Assembly (NCBI GenBank): GCA_964505215.1
Contig: CAZDGU010000003.1
Span: 248,001-312,000, forward strand
Source of the DNA: Gracilimonas sp964505215
GTDB lineage: Bacteria > Bacteroidota > Rhodothermia > Balneolales > Balneolaceae
DNA: 64,000 bases
Direction of reading: 5' to 3'
Shown here: piece after piece, positions 1 to 9,207 of the stretch
How positions within the stretch are numbered: position 1 is the first letter of the stretch
How the letters are laid out: every line of letters starts with the position of its first letter
The notes under the pieces: generated by a model
The model's input: only the letters and a program-made list of their open reading frames with translations
The model's database searches: none
What the model was told of the DNA's origin: nothing
Made by a program: the position numbers and the translations under genes

Positions 1-191
1 GCATCAAAATCAGGGGCTTCAAAAGGTAGGGGACTTGGAGAAAAAAGTGGATTATCTTGTTGGGTAGCGGTTTCGCTCATAGTTTTGTTGGGTTCTGTGT
101 TTTTTTGTTGGGTTTGAGATTGCGTGCTGCTACAGCCGGAAAACAGAAAGCTTCCTGTTATCATTAATACAGAGATAGAAAAGAGTTTCAT
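1..191 (-). CDS. Peptidyl-dipeptidase (Dcp/M3-like) lipoprotein, N-terminal fragment
   Basis: Only the first 63 codons are present; the gene runs off the left edge. The N-terminus is a lipoprotein signal (MKLFSISVLMITGSFLFSGC, lipid-attachment Cys at residue 20). A low-complexity Gln/Thr/Asn linker follows, then NPLFSPSPLPFEAPDFD, which closely resembles the first conserved stretch of peptidyl-dipeptidase Dcp (M3 family, N-P-F-x-x-x-S-x-L-P-Y-x-A-P-x-F-D). The inferred product is a cell-envelope zinc dipeptidyl carboxypeptidase. The HExxH site lies outside the window, so activity cannot be checked here. Confidence 0.65.
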   Translation of the reverse strand, partial: MKLFSISVLMITGSFLFSGCSSTQSQTQQKNTEPNKTMSETATQQDNPLFSPSPLPFEAPDFD

Positions 192-391
192 AGTAAGAAC
201 GTTAATTACAAATCATGTTCGAATAGCATAAGGTAATCACATTTAAAGATAGAAACGAGTTTAAGAAGAGGTGGTACAGCTTTTAAAAGACGGGGAATCA
301 ACAGAAGAAATTTTTCTTTTTTTGTGTGGAATGTAATTTACCTTCAAGCTGTTAGGAAAATCGAACTTATTAACTAAAAAAATAGAATATT

Positions 392-820
392 ATGCCTGTT
401 AAAAAAGCTGATGCTGTTTGGAAAGGAGATTTAAAATCCGGAAAAGGAACCATGAAATTAGGAACCGGTCTGTTTGAGGGCCCGTTTACTTTTGCTTCGC
501 GGTTTGAGGATGGCGAAGGAACTAACCCGGAAGAATTAATTGGAGCCGCCCACGCCGGCTGTTATGCTATGGCGTTTTCGAATGAACTGGATGGAGCCGG
601 CTTCACCCCAAAATCTATGGATGTGCATGCCGATGTTACCTTTGATATGGTTGATGGCCATCCCGCTATTACCACAATCAAGCTAACGGCAAAAGGAAAC
701 GTGCCGGATATTGATAACGATAAATTCCAGGAAATAGCCGAAGCTGCTAAAGTAGGATGTCCCGTTTCTAAAGCCCTGACCGGCGTAAATATTGAACTGG
801 ATGCTACTCTGACAAATTGA
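392..820 (+). CDS. osmC: OsmC family peroxiredoxin
   Basis: This 142-residue protein has the usual length of the OsmC/Ohr family of thiol-dependent hydroperoxide reductases. The two redox cysteines are visible: C57 in HAGCYAMAF and C123 in KVGCPVSKAL. R37 (ASRFED) fits the arginine that activates the peroxidatic cysteine. The spacing and the GNVPDID insertion are typical of the OsmC rather than the Ohr branch. No signal peptide is present, so it should act in the cytoplasm on organic hydroperoxides. It stands alone and is closed by a strong terminator just downstream. Confidence 0.92.
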   Translation: MPVKKADAVWKGDLKSGKGTMKLGTGLFEGPFTFASRFEDGEGTNPEELIGAAHAGCYAMAFSNELDGAGFTPKSMDVHADVTFDMVDGHPAITTIKLTAKGNVPDIDNDKFQEIAEAAKVGCPVSKALTGVNIELDATLTN

Positions 821-844
821 TTTAAAAATCATTCAGTAAAATTC

Positions 845-877
845 AAAAAAGCTCTCTACTTTGTGGAGGGCTTTTTT
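845..877 (+). terminator. Rho-independent terminator after osmC
   Basis: A 13-bp stem with two G-T pairs joins 845-857 (AAAAAAGCTCTCT) and 865-877 (GGAGGGCTTTTTT) around a 7-base loop. The T run is part of the stem. It lies 25 bases past the osmC stop and ends 6 bases before the next ATG, so the following kinase must start its transcript inside osmC or the hairpin, or the kinase begins further downstream. Confidence 0.8.
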
Positions 878-882
878 ATTTT

Positions 883-3054
883 ATGGTTCATTATTCAAGA
901 TCAATTTCAGAAAAATGCAGTTTGCTTAGGAAAATTACATGTTTGTTGTTGCTGATAGTATTTGGCTGTACGCTAAAAGTGTATGCGCTGGATATTTTGG
1001 AGAATGAAGCTGCCGCTGCGCATATTCAATCGGATACGGCTTATGTAAATCAGTTACTGGAAGAGGCACAAGAGAATTCACAAAGCGGAGAGTATGGAAA
1101 AGCTAAGCAATTAATAGCTGAAGCCGACAGTATTTCCAGAGCGTTAAATTACAGTGAAGGCATTCAAAGAGCTATTGCAGATCTCGCCGATATTCAGGTT
1201 GACCAGGCTGAATATCAGAAAGCAGTAATTTTACTGGAAGATGCCGTTGCAAAATATCCCAACAGCAGCCGGATGTTTGAATTCTATAATTTGCTTGGTG
1301 CTGCTTATGCAAATCTATCCAGGTTCCAAGAAGGGGTTAAAAATTTTGAAAAAGCTTTGGAGTATCTCAGTCAGATTCCCGAAGACGAACAAGCTCTTGC
1401 AAAGATAAAAGTTTTTCACAATCTGGGAACTATTTATTTTGATTTGGGAGAAAATGTTCAGTCGTTCAAAAACTTTTTAGATGCCATTGAAAGCGCTAAA
1501 GCTGTTAACGACACCTCCATGCTTATTTTGTCGTACAATAATTTGGGCTTGGCGTACAACGATACGGATGATTTTAAGAAGGCAGAGTATTATTTGATAA
1601 AATCATTGGAGCTGGCCGAGTTGAAGGGAGATCCTATTAATAGATTTAGAGCAATCTCAAATTTAGCTACTGTGTACAGCAATCAGGGAAAGTATGAAAA
1701 AGCTGATGAGTTTTATGACAAGGCAGAAGAACTTCACACTAAACTAAGGCCTGATGTGCCGCCCGTTATTATTATGCATGGCAAGGGAAACAATTTAGCA
1801 AAAATGGGGAGATATGAGGAGGCAGAAAAGCTGTTGTTGCAGTCGTTAGCTATTACAGAAGAAATGGGTATAGCAGAAGGAAGCTATTACAATCATCATG
1901 TTTTAGGGGCGATGTTTATGGAGAGTGGAAATCAGAACAAAGCGATTTTTCATTTAGCTAAAGCGGCTGATTTTGCAAAGCAGATAGGCAATAATAATCA
2001 CCTGCAAGAATCAAACAAGTTGCTGTACGAAGCTTATGCCCAAGCCGGAAAGTACGATTCTGCTTTTGCTGTATTAAAAGAATATCAGCACTTAAGCGAT
2101 AGCTTAACGGCTTTGAACAGAGAAAAGGAGCTGGCTAATTTAGAAAGCCGGTTAGAGCTAAACAGACAAAGTGAAATAAACAGCTTATTACAGGAAAAGC
2201 AGATACATCAAGAACAGCAGCTGAAATCTCGGCTCAATTTGATTGTGGCAGGCGCGGTGGTCATAATATTGATTGTGATATTATTGTTTGTACTTGTACG
2301 AACCGGAAAAGAGCGCGAACGTGCTAACGCTCAGCTTCAACAGCAGAAAAAAGATTTAGAAGAAGCAAATGATACGAAAACTAAGCTGTTTGCTGCTGTT
2401 TCTCACGATCTGCGTACGCCTATGACATCGCTACAGGCCATACTTTATTTACTGAAAGAAGACGCCATTACTGCCGAAGAGTTAAAAGAAATGCTGCCTC
2501 AGATGGAAGTTAACATGCGGCGTAACGTAAACGTAATTGAGGATTTGCTGACGTGGTCTAAAGATCAGTTATGGGGTATAAAAATGGACGAATCCATTAT
2601 TGATTTACAGGAAATAGTGGTGCGGGTAATTGAAAACCAACAGTTTATGGCGGAAGAAAAGAATATTGATATCGTTGTTAACGACTCAGTGACTGCCGAT
2701 TTGCAAGTGATAGCTGACAGGAACTCGTTACAGTTGGTTATTAGAAATCTGCTTACCAATGGAATTAAGTTTAGTGAAGAGTGGGGCACAATTAACATAG
2801 CTGCAAAACAAGATGACGAGCACGTTACTTTAAGTATAGAAGATGCCGGAATTGGAATTCCGAAAGACAAATTTGATGATGTATTCAATCAAAAAAGCTG
2901 GACTCGCGAAGGAACCAAAAAAGAAAAAGGCAGCGGGTTTGGCCTCAGCATGAGTAAAGAATTTGTTGAACGAATGAATGGCGAAATCTGGTTTGAAAGT
3001 GAAGAAAATCAAGGAACTGTATTCTACATTAAACTGCCCAAAGGGGTATCTTAA
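883..3054 (+). CDS. TPR-containing sensor histidine kinase (first of a tandem pair)
   Basis: The 723-residue membrane kinase has a signal peptide (hydrophobic core about residues 18-34), a periplasmic block of TPR-like helical repeats (about 45-440), a coiled coil, one transmembrane helix near residues 455-475, and a cytoplasmic kinase core. The phospho-acceptor is H508 in SHDLRTPM. The ATPase boxes are N626 (LLTNGIKFS), D654-x-G-x-G (G1) and GSGFGLSM from residue 683 (G2). No receiver domain is fused and no response regulator lies nearby, so its partner is unknown. The ATG at 883 sits 6 bases after the osmC terminator; an in-frame TTG at 922 would give a cleaner signal peptide and is a real alternative start. 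Confidence 0.88.
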   Translation: MVHYSRSISEKCSLLRKITCLLLLIVFGCTLKVYALDILENEAAAAHIQSDTAYVNQLLEEAQENSQSGEYGKAKQLIAEADSISRALNYSEGIQRAIADLADIQVDQAEYQKAVILLEDAVAKYPNSSRMFEFYNLLGAAYANLSRFQEGVKNFEKALEYLSQIPEDEQALAKIKVFHNLGTIYFDLGENVQSFKNFLDAIESAKAVNDTSMLILSYNNLGLAYNDTDDFKKAEYYLIKSLELAELKGDPINRFRAISNLATVYSNQGKYEKADEFYDKAEELHTKLRPDVPPVIIMHGKGNNLAKMGRYEEAEKLLLQSLAITEEMGIAEGSYYNHHVLGAMFMESGNQNKAIFHLAKAADFAKQIGNNNHLQESNKLLYEAYAQAGKYDSAFAVLKEYQHLSDSLTALNREKELANLESRLELNRQSEINSLLQEKQIHQEQQLKSRLNLIVAGAVVIILIVILLFVLVRTGKERERANAQLQQQKKDLEEANDTKTKLFAAVSHDLRTPMTSLQAILYLLKEDAITAEELKEMLPQMEVNMRRNVNVIEDLLTWSKDQLWGIKMDESIIDLQEIVVRVIENQQFMAEEKNIDIVVNDSVTADLQVIADRNSLQLVIRNLLTNGIKFSEEWGTINIAAKQDDEHVTLSIEDAGIGIPKDKFDDVFNQKSWTREGTKKEKGSGFGLSMSKEFVERMNGEIWFESEENQGTVFYIKLPKGVS

Positions 3055-3114
3055 TCAGGTTTCTAATTTTAGGTATAGTAAACTAAGTGTTAATTAGGGT
3101 ATGAAGTATATTAT

Positions 3115-5214
3115 ATGATGATGATTAGGTTGGCAGTACTGCTTTTTTTGGGCATGTCTGTTTCAGAAACTTTCGCTTTTACATTTCAGCAGTCGGTAAG
3201 CGACACAAGCGTTCAAGCTATTGATTCTTTACTGAATAGGGCAGAACAGCTGACAAATTCCGGCCGGCTGAGGCAGGCAAAGTCCACCATTGCCGAAGCA
3301 AAATCGCGATCTTTATTGGCGAACTATACGCATGGCTTAGCGTCCGCCATCGACCTTACAGGAAACGTGTATAAGTATGAGCAGAAGTTTGATTCTGCCA
3401 TCACTTTGTATCAAAAAGGATTACTGGAATTCCCCAATCACCGAATTACGCCGGACTTCTATAATGGATTGGGAAATATTTATCAGGCAAAGGGAAAGTT
3501 TGAACAAGCTATTCCGGTTTATGAAGAAGGGTTGAATCATTTAGATCTTGTACCCGAAAATGAGCAGCCGGAATACATAGCCGGTATAAAAATGAATATG
3601 GGCAATAGTTTTGCAGCAATGGGAGCTGCCGGCAAAGCTATGAGGAATTTTTTAGACGCCGTTGAATTTGGAGGCAAGGCCGCGTTGCCTGCCCTTCAGC
3701 TCCTTGCCAGACTAAACCTGGGCACGCTTTATGATGAAACAGATGACCAAGAAAAAGCGATATACTATTATGAACAAGCCATAAACATAGCTGTTGAGCA
3801 TGGGTTTAAATCTCATTTATATAATGCATATAACAATTTAGGTGTAGCTCTCTTAAAGCAGGGAAGCTTTGAAGAAGCAGAAGTGATGTTTCACAAAGCC
3901 CATGCTGTTTTTGAGGAAATGAATCCGAATGATTTGGATGTAATGACACTGCACAATTTGGGATGGCTAAGCAGGAAAAAGGGAGCGTATAATGAAGCTA
4001 TTACATTTTTGAGCCAATCTTTGGAGCATTCATCAGAGAGAAAAATAAAACAGGGGATTTATCTAAACAATTTGGAGCTGGGACGAACCTATGCTGAAAA
4101 AGGGAATTATAAGTTGGCCATTCAGCACTTAGAAGAATCAAAAAAAGTGGCTTCCGTCCAGAATAATTTACCGAGCGAGTCGAATGCGGCACTGGAACTT
4201 TACCGGGTGCTGAAGGAAGCAGGTGATTTTAAAAAAGCGCTGACATACTTTGAACTTCACAAAGAAATTGCAGACAGCCTGGTTGCAGCTCAAAAAGAAC
4301 AGGAATTGTCTGCGTTAGAAAGTCAGGCTGAGCTAAGGCGGCAGCATGAGATTAACCAACTGTTGGCAGAGAAACAACAGCAGCAGGAAGCGCGCATAAA
4401 GGGGCAAACTTTTTTAATAATTGCCGGTGGAGTGATATTTATTTTAGTAGCCGTGATGCTTTATCTAACCAAGAAATCGGCCGGAGAAAAAGATGAACTG
4501 CTACAAGAGCTAAATGCAAAAAAAGACGAGCTTGAAAAGTTAAATCAATCAAAAGACAAAGTGTTTGCGGTGGTTTCTCATGACCTTCGTTCACCCCTGA
4601 CTGCCATTCAGGGAATTGTGTGGCTTATTCGAGATGATGCACTTAATGAAGAAGAACTGAAGTATTTGTTAGATGAATTGGACGCCTCTATTGTCAAAAA
4701 TGTCAATTTAATAGAAGACTTGCTGGCTTGGGCTAAAGACCAGTTATCCGGTTTTGATCTGAATCCGGAGCCGTTGCAAATTAAAGACTTACTGGCCGAT
4801 GAATTGTCTTCGCAATCATTTTTAGCCATTCAAAAAAATATAGAAGTAGCGAATAAGGCAAATAATGAAGTCGTTTTTGCTGATGAAAATGCCATGCGTA
4901 TTGTAGCCAGAAATCTGATTTCTAATGCTATCAAATACACGAATAATGATGGGGAAATTTCGCTTTCAACCAAAACCGAAAACGGAAGCGTGATTTTGGC
5001 AGTGCAAGATGACGGAATAGGCATTCCTGCAGCAGAAAGGGAAAAGATATTTAAAAGCAATACGTGGTCAAGCTCCGGTACAAAAAAGGAAAAAGGGTCG
5101 GGTTTTGGGTTAAGTATGACCAAAGAGTTTGTTAAAAAAATGAATGGCGAAATCTGGTTCGAAAGCGAAGAAAATCAAGGAACTACTTTTTATGTGAAGT
5201 TGCCAAAAGCTTAG
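3115..5214 (+). CDS. TPR-containing sensor histidine kinase (second of a tandem pair)
   Basis: A 699-residue paralogue of the kinase 60 bases upstream, with the same layout: signal peptide (about residues 1-22), TPR-like repeats, coiled coil, transmembrane helix (FLIIAGGVIFILVAVMLYL), HisKA and HATPase. Visible residues are H489 (SHDLRSPL), N604 (LISNAIKYT), D632-x-G-x-G and GSGFGLSM from residue 661. The last 40 residues are nearly identical to the first kinase, while the sensor halves have diverged. That fits duplication with divergence of the input domain. Three consecutive ATG codons occur at the start; the first is used here. No cognate regulator is visible. Confidence 0.88.
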   Translation: MMMIRLAVLLFLGMSVSETFAFTFQQSVSDTSVQAIDSLLNRAEQLTNSGRLRQAKSTIAEAKSRSLLANYTHGLASAIDLTGNVYKYEQKFDSAITLYQKGLLEFPNHRITPDFYNGLGNIYQAKGKFEQAIPVYEEGLNHLDLVPENEQPEYIAGIKMNMGNSFAAMGAAGKAMRNFLDAVEFGGKAALPALQLLARLNLGTLYDETDDQEKAIYYYEQAINIAVEHGFKSHLYNAYNNLGVALLKQGSFEEAEVMFHKAHAVFEEMNPNDLDVMTLHNLGWLSRKKGAYNEAITFLSQSLEHSSERKIKQGIYLNNLELGRTYAEKGNYKLAIQHLEESKKVASVQNNLPSESNAALELYRVLKEAGDFKKALTYFELHKEIADSLVAAQKEQELSALESQAELRRQHEINQLLAEKQQQQEARIKGQTFLIIAGGVIFILVAVMLYLTKKSAGEKDELLQELNAKKDELEKLNQSKDKVFAVVSHDLRSPLTAIQGIVWLIRDDALNEEELKYLLDELDASIVKNVNLIEDLLAWAKDQLSGFDLNPEPLQIKDLLADELSSQSFLAIQKNIEVANKANNEVVFADENAMRIVARNLISNAIKYTNNDGEISLSTKTENGSVILAVQDDGIGIPAAEREKIFKSNTWSSSGTKKEKGSGFGLSMTKEFVKKMNGEIWFESEENQGTTFYVKLPKA

Positions 5215-5221
5215 AATTGTG

Positions 5222-5252
5222 CATAACCTGTCGAAAACTTCTGCAGGTTATG
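5222..5252. other. Inverted repeat between kinase pair and purF
   Basis: A perfect 9-bp inverted repeat, CATAACCTG at 5222-5230 and CAGGTTATG at 5244-5252, is separated by 13 bases. It begins 8 bases past the kinase stop and lies about 90 bases before purF. There is no T run, so it could be a weak terminator or a protein-binding site for the purF-engB promoter. Confidence 0.4.
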
Positions 5253-5340
5253 GTTCCATAAACCCACAATCATTGCTTATCTTTTCACTCACATTTCTTA
5301 TCTTTTAATTTAATAGCCACCTATTTTGGAGTTAGTTGAT

Positions 5341-6843
5341 ATGAGCGATAAACCGCGTGAATATTGTGGTATTTACGGCATTTTTAATCACCCCGACGCC
5401 GCTGTCCACACTTACTACGGATTGCACGCGCTTCAGCACCGCGGACAAGAATCGGCCGGTATTGTCACTTCTTATTTTGATGACGAAAAAGATCGGTTTT
5501 CTATGCCGGCTTACAAAGATTTTGGCCTGGTATTGAATGTATTCAACAAATCGAAAGTATTTGAGAATATTTTAAAAGGAAATAATGCCATTGGCCATAA
5601 CCGATATTCTACCTCAGGCTCGTCCAAAAATCCGGCTAATATCCAGCCGTTTCGGGTACATTATCGAAACGGAAACTTAGCTATCGGCCACAACGGAAAT
5701 CTTTCTAACGCTAAGCAAATTCGAGACCGTTTTAGGGAAGAAGGCGTACTGTTTCAAAGCACTTCCGATACGGAATTAATTCTGCATCTAATTTCGCACA
5801 GCAGGAAAAAAGATCAGATGGATCAAATTATGGATGCTCTGAGCCAAATTGAAGGAGCGTACTGTTTGGTCATTTTAACGGATGATAAGCTGATTGCCGT
5901 ACGCGATCCCAACGGATTCCGCCCGCTTGCCCTTGGAAAAGTGGATGGCGCATTTTGCTTTTCCAGCGAAACCTGCGCTTTTGATATTAACGATGCCGAA
6001 TACATCCGGGATGTACAGCCCGGAGAAGTAGTGGTAATAGACAAAGAAGCTGCGGAAACGGGAAAGCCTAAATCGCACTTTATTCCTGCCAAAGAGGGAA
6101 CCGGAACCAGCCAGTGTATTTTTGAATACGTGTACTTCTCCCGTCCCGATAGCATTATTTTTGGGGAGATGGTAGATAAAATTCGACGAAATCTGGGAAA
6201 ACAGCTGGCTAAAGAACATCCGCTGGATAACATTATTAAAAACAACACGACCGGTAAAAAACCCGTTGTTATTTCTGTGCCCGATTCCAGCAACACCGCG
6301 GCCATCGGTTATGCCAGCGAGAGCAAGAAATTGGGGCAGGAGTGCAAGTACGATATTGGCCTGATACGAAATCATTATGTGGGGCGCACGTTTATCTCGC
6401 CGGGACAAAAATCCAGGGAGCAAAAAGTGCGTACTAAATTCAACCCGGTAAGAGGAGTTATTGAGGGAAGAAACGTAATTATTGTGGACGATTCTATCGT
6501 ACGAGGAACCACTTCTCGTTATTTGGTGAATTTGATTCGTGAATGTGATCCGGCTGAAATTCACTTTTTGGTGAGCTCTCCGCCCATTATCAGTCCTTGT
6601 TATTACGGAATGGATTTCCCCAGCCCCGACGAGCTGATAGCTAATAAATTTGACCGCGATATTGAGAAAATGGCCAAAGAAATTGGTGTTGACAGCCTGC
6701 GATATTTATCGGCAGACGGTTTGGTGGAGGCTGTGAAAAAGGCGAATCCCTCCGGCAAAGATTATTGCACAGCTTGCTTCACGGGTAATTATCCTGTTCC
6801 GGTTAATTTTGGGATAGAAAAAGAAGAAAATGAGCTTATTTAA
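5341..6843 (+). CDS. purF: Amidophosphoribosyltransferase (Fe-S type)
   Basis: PurF catalyses the first committed step of purine synthesis, transferring glutamine amide nitrogen to PRPP. I start it at the ATG at 5341 because GGAG lies 9 bases upstream; an in-frame TTG at 5326 adds five residues. The nucleophile is C9 in CGIYGIF, exposed after removal of a short propeptide (MSDKPREY). The PRPP-binding loop reads VIIVDDSIVRGTTS. Cysteines in SQCIFEYVYFSRPDS, IISPCYYGMDFP and YCTACFTGNYP match the four ligands of the B. subtilis-type [4Fe-4S] enzymes, so an oxygen-sensitive cluster is likely. The stop codon overlaps the engB start by one base. Confidence 0.95.
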   Translation: MSDKPREYCGIYGIFNHPDAAVHTYYGLHALQHRGQESAGIVTSYFDDEKDRFSMPAYKDFGLVLNVFNKSKVFENILKGNNAIGHNRYSTSGSSKNPANIQPFRVHYRNGNLAIGHNGNLSNAKQIRDRFREEGVLFQSTSDTELILHLISHSRKKDQMDQIMDALSQIEGAYCLVILTDDKLIAVRDPNGFRPLALGKVDGAFCFSSETCAFDINDAEYIRDVQPGEVVVIDKEAAETGKPKSHFIPAKEGTGTSQCIFEYVYFSRPDSIIFGEMVDKIRRNLGKQLAKEHPLDNIIKNNTTGKKPVVISVPDSSNTAAIGYASESKKLGQECKYDIGLIRNHYVGRTFISPGQKSREQKVRTKFNPVRGVIEGRNVIIVDDSIVRGTTSRYLVNLIRECDPAEIHFLVSSPPIISPCYYGMDFPSPDELIANKFDRDIEKMAKEIGVDSLRYLSADGLVEAVKKANPSGKDYCTACFTGNYPVPVNFGIEKEENELI

Positions 6844-7442
6844 TGTTTAAAGTACAGCCGAAATTTGTTACCAGCGCTACAAAACTGGAAGAATGTCCGC
6901 CCGAAAGCCTGCCTGAGGTTTGTTTTGCCGGGCGATCTAACGTGGGCAAATCATCCCTCATAAATGCATTGCTGAATAAGAAGAACTTAGCCCGAACCTC
7001 GAACGTGCCGGGCAAGACGCAGCAAATGAATTACTACAAAATCGGGGATGAGTTCTTTATCGTGGATTTGCCCGGTTATGGATACGCCAAAGTTCCCAAA
7101 AAGGAGCGGGAACGATGGGGTAAAAACATCAGAGATTATTTGCTCGATCGGGAATCGCTGAGCCTGGTGCTGCATGTGGTAGATATCAGGCACGACCCCA
7201 GCGGACTGGACGAAGATTTCTTTTACTGGATGGCAATGAATCAAAAGCCATTTGCCGTGGTGCTTTCCAAAGCTGATAAGCTGTCTAAAAACAAAGCCAA
7301 TCAGGCTAAAGCAAAAGTACGTCGCATTCTAAAAGAAATGAATATCGAAGTTCCTATTTTGCCATATTCGTCGTCATCACGAGCGGGTGTTCCGGAAATA
7401 GAAGCGCTGATAAAAGAATTTGTTGCAGACTTTAAGCAGTAA
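6843..7442 (+). CDS. engB: Ribosome biogenesis GTPase YihA/YsxC
   Basis: A 199-residue TRAFAC GTPase of the usual EngB size, needed for late assembly of the 50S subunit. The G motifs are clear: G1 GRSNVGKSS (30-38), the VPGKTQQMN switch region (55-63), G3 DLPG (75-78) followed by GYGYA, G4 SKAD (142-145), and G5 in the SSSS stretch near residue 177. The start ATG overlaps the purF stop (TAATG), which indicates translational coupling and a purF-engB transcript. Confidence 0.95.
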   Translation: MFKVQPKFVTSATKLEECPPESLPEVCFAGRSNVGKSSLINALLNKKNLARTSNVPGKTQQMNYYKIGDEFFIVDLPGYGYAKVPKKERERWGKNIRDYLLDRESLSLVLHVVDIRHDPSGLDEDFFYWMAMNQKPFAVVLSKADKLSKNKANQAKAKVRRILKEMNIEVPILPYSSSSRAGVPEIEALIKEFVADFKQ

Positions 7443-7596
7443 TATTTTTTGGGTTGAATGTCAGCTTGCCGCAAAACATCATTCCTGTTTAAAAATCGAG
7501 AAGTTACCCCGAAATTTAGTTCGGTTTTTGGTTTCGCACAGAGTTCTGCTGAGGCGCTGATAAAATCAGCTTGTTCTGTTTTAAAAGATTGCTTTT

Positions 7597-8361
7597 TTAG
7601 AAGTCATCTGTCTTGTAGCGATGCGCCAGTCTTTGCTCGTTCACACGCTTAAAACCGGACAGCTTTTCCTCATTCCGGGCAGCAACGGTCATTTCTCTTT
7701 TTCCCAAAGCTCCCGGCGCGCGGGCAACCAGCCAGTCGGCCACACACATGGCTCCTCGTGCTTTTGAGGCCGCGCAATAAGTTGCAAGCACGGTAGAAGA
7801 AGTTGAAAAGGAAGCCAGTTTTTTGAAGGTTTCTGCTGTCCAGAGTTCTTCGTTTACATCCGGAGAAAAAGGATCATGAAAAATAAAATCAACGGCTAAA
7901 TTTTCGGGGTGAAATTCATCAAAAGAGCCGTAAAACACGTTCAGCTCCAGATTCACTTTCTTAAAGTCGTTAAAGGAATTCATTCCCGGTTTCAGATTTC
8001 CGAAAATATCCGGCAAATGATTATTAAACTCGGGATGGGAAAGGTGCGCTTTAAAGTCTATATGCTGTGCCGTTTCTTTACTTATGGGAAAAGCTTCAAT
8101 AGAGTAAAAGGAAACAGGAATTTGACTGTTCTTCTGTCGAAGTAAATCTAAGAGTAATAGGAAATTCAGTCCGGTTCCAAAGCCTACTTCAAGAATGGTA
8201 AGCGAATTCAGATTTTCGATAGATTCAGCTAAGCCGGAAGTTTCAAAAAAGACGTATAAACTTTCCAGAACAGCCCCGTTGGGATTGTGGTAAAACTGCT
8301 CAAATTCTTCCGAGTACAGGGTAGAGGAACCGTCTTTGGTTTGGTGGATATTTTGTGCCAT
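7597..8361 (-). CDS. mnmD: MnmD-type tRNA U34 methyltransferase
   Basis: A 254-residue stand-alone version of the methyltransferase half of MnmC (DUF752). MnmD methylates 5-aminomethyl-2-thiouridine at tRNA position 34 to the mnm form. The SAM-binding loop is ILEVGFGTGLNF (about 57-67) and the family signature DFIFHDPFSPDVNEELW lies near residue 160. The N-terminal TKDGSSTLYSEEFEQFYH block is typical. The FAD oxidase half found in gammaproteobacterial MnmC is absent. It is convergent with engB, with about 150 noncoding bases between. Confidence 0.88.
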   Translation of the reverse strand: MAQNIHQTKDGSSTLYSEEFEQFYHNPNGAVLESLYVFFETSGLAESIENLNSLTILEVGFGTGLNFLLLLDLLRQKNSQIPVSFYSIEAFPISKETAQHIDFKAHLSHPEFNNHLPDIFGNLKPGMNSFNDFKKVNLELNVFYGSFDEFHPENLAVDFIFHDPFSPDVNEELWTAETFKKLASFSTSSTVLATYCAASKARGAMCVADWLVARAPGALGKREMTVAARNEEKLSGFKRVNEQRLAHRYKTDDF

Positions 8362-8410
8362 GCAGGAAGATAAAGGAAGGCGAACGGATTAAAAACTTCC
8401 TGAATAAAAG

Positions 8411-8440
8411 AAAAGGGCTTTAATTTCTTAAAGCCCTTTT
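8411..8440 (-). terminator. Terminator after the small secreted protein gene
   Basis: A perfect 13-bp stem (AAAAGGGCTTTAA at 8411-8423 and its complement at 8428-8440) with a 4-base loop and T runs on both strands. It lies between the 8478-8861 gene, whose minus-strand transcript it should end, and the start of mnmD. Confidence 0.85.
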
Positions 8441-8477
8441 AAGGTTAGCTAAATTTGAAGAAAATCAGCAATTAAGC

Positions 8478-8861
8478 TTATTTGTTTTCTTCAGGCTTTA
8501 GTTTAACAACTATATCGATAGTTGGTGATTCGATATTAGTGGTTTCAATTTCTTTCTCGTAGTCTTGATAACCGTCCTCATCAATGGTCAGCGTGTAGGT
8601 TTTTCCTGTGGCCAAACCTTCGGCTGTAAATTCACCTTTATCGTTGGTTTCAAAAGTCTCATCCATTTCTGTGATGGTTACCTCTACATTAGGAAGCGGA
8701 TTTTGGGTTGTGGCATCAACTACGGTTCCGTTCAGAGTTACCTGTTCGGCTATTTGGGTTTCAATGTTCTCTTGCTGTGCATCCGTATTGGTCATCGCAA
8801 TTGAAACGATTCCGAATAAGATGGCGAATAGTCCGATGTTTATTTTTTTGAAAGTACTCAT
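8478..8861 (-). CDS. Secreted carboxypeptidase-regulatory-like domain protein
   Basis: A 127-residue exported protein with a signal peptide (MSTFKKINIGLFAILFGIVS, cleavage probably after TDA). One CarboxypepD_reg-like beta-sandwich follows (about 40-125): VTLNGTVVDATTQNPLPNVEVTI, then DKGEFTAEGLATGKTYTLTI. In this phylum the domain usually sits at the N-terminus of TonB-dependent receptors; here it stands alone. The function is unknown, probably structural or binding in the periplasm. An A/G-rich AAAAGAGGA precedes the ATG. Confidence 0.75.
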   Translation of the reverse strand: MSTFKKINIGLFAILFGIVSIAMTNTDAQQENIETQIAEQVTLNGTVVDATTQNPLPNVEVTITEMDETFETNDKGEFTAEGLATGKTYTLTIDEDGYQDYEKEIETTNIESPTIDIVVKLKPEENK

Positions 8862-9207
8862 AATAGTTAGTCCTCTTTTGATTTTTTTTAAGATGATTTT
8901 TGCACATCACATGCAATCATACATATTGCGAAAAAGAAGAATTGTTCTGAATTCCTCTGTATTCTAATTATTGTAAACGCTTTAATATTAAAGATAAACG
9001 CCTTAATTCGAGTTATTGTCAAAATTCAAAATGTGAGCATATAACGAAACGAATTGCCAAAGCAGAATCTGAACGCATATTTTCGGTGAGGTTTTAGCAG
9101 AATAGGGAATTAGGATTTATATTATTTGGCAGGTGCGTACTTGGAATGACCAATAAAAACCTGCCTGTTTAACGTAATGTCTTGGTTTGCATTTTAATTT
9201 TTGGTGA
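8862..9207. other. Divergent intergenic region with a 14-bp palindrome
   Basis: This 346-base AT-rich gap separates two divergent genes and must hold both promoters. The only ordered element I see is the perfect palindrome CTTTAATATTAAAG at 8980-8993, a possible operator. I find no credible ORF and no RNA gene. Confidence 0.45.

Noticed and set aside
5326..5340. TTG start for purF five codons upstream
   Set aside because: The ATG at 5341 has GGAG at a good distance and gives a normal short propeptide before the catalytic Cys.
5823..6564. Long antisense frames (160 and 229 codons) inside purF
   Set aside because: They are shadow frames of a highly conserved gene and lack any family signature.
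7458..7652. 64-codon ORF between engB and mnmD
   Set aside because: It overlaps the 3' end of mnmD antisense and has no recognisable feature; the 150-base gap is an ordinary convergent spacer.
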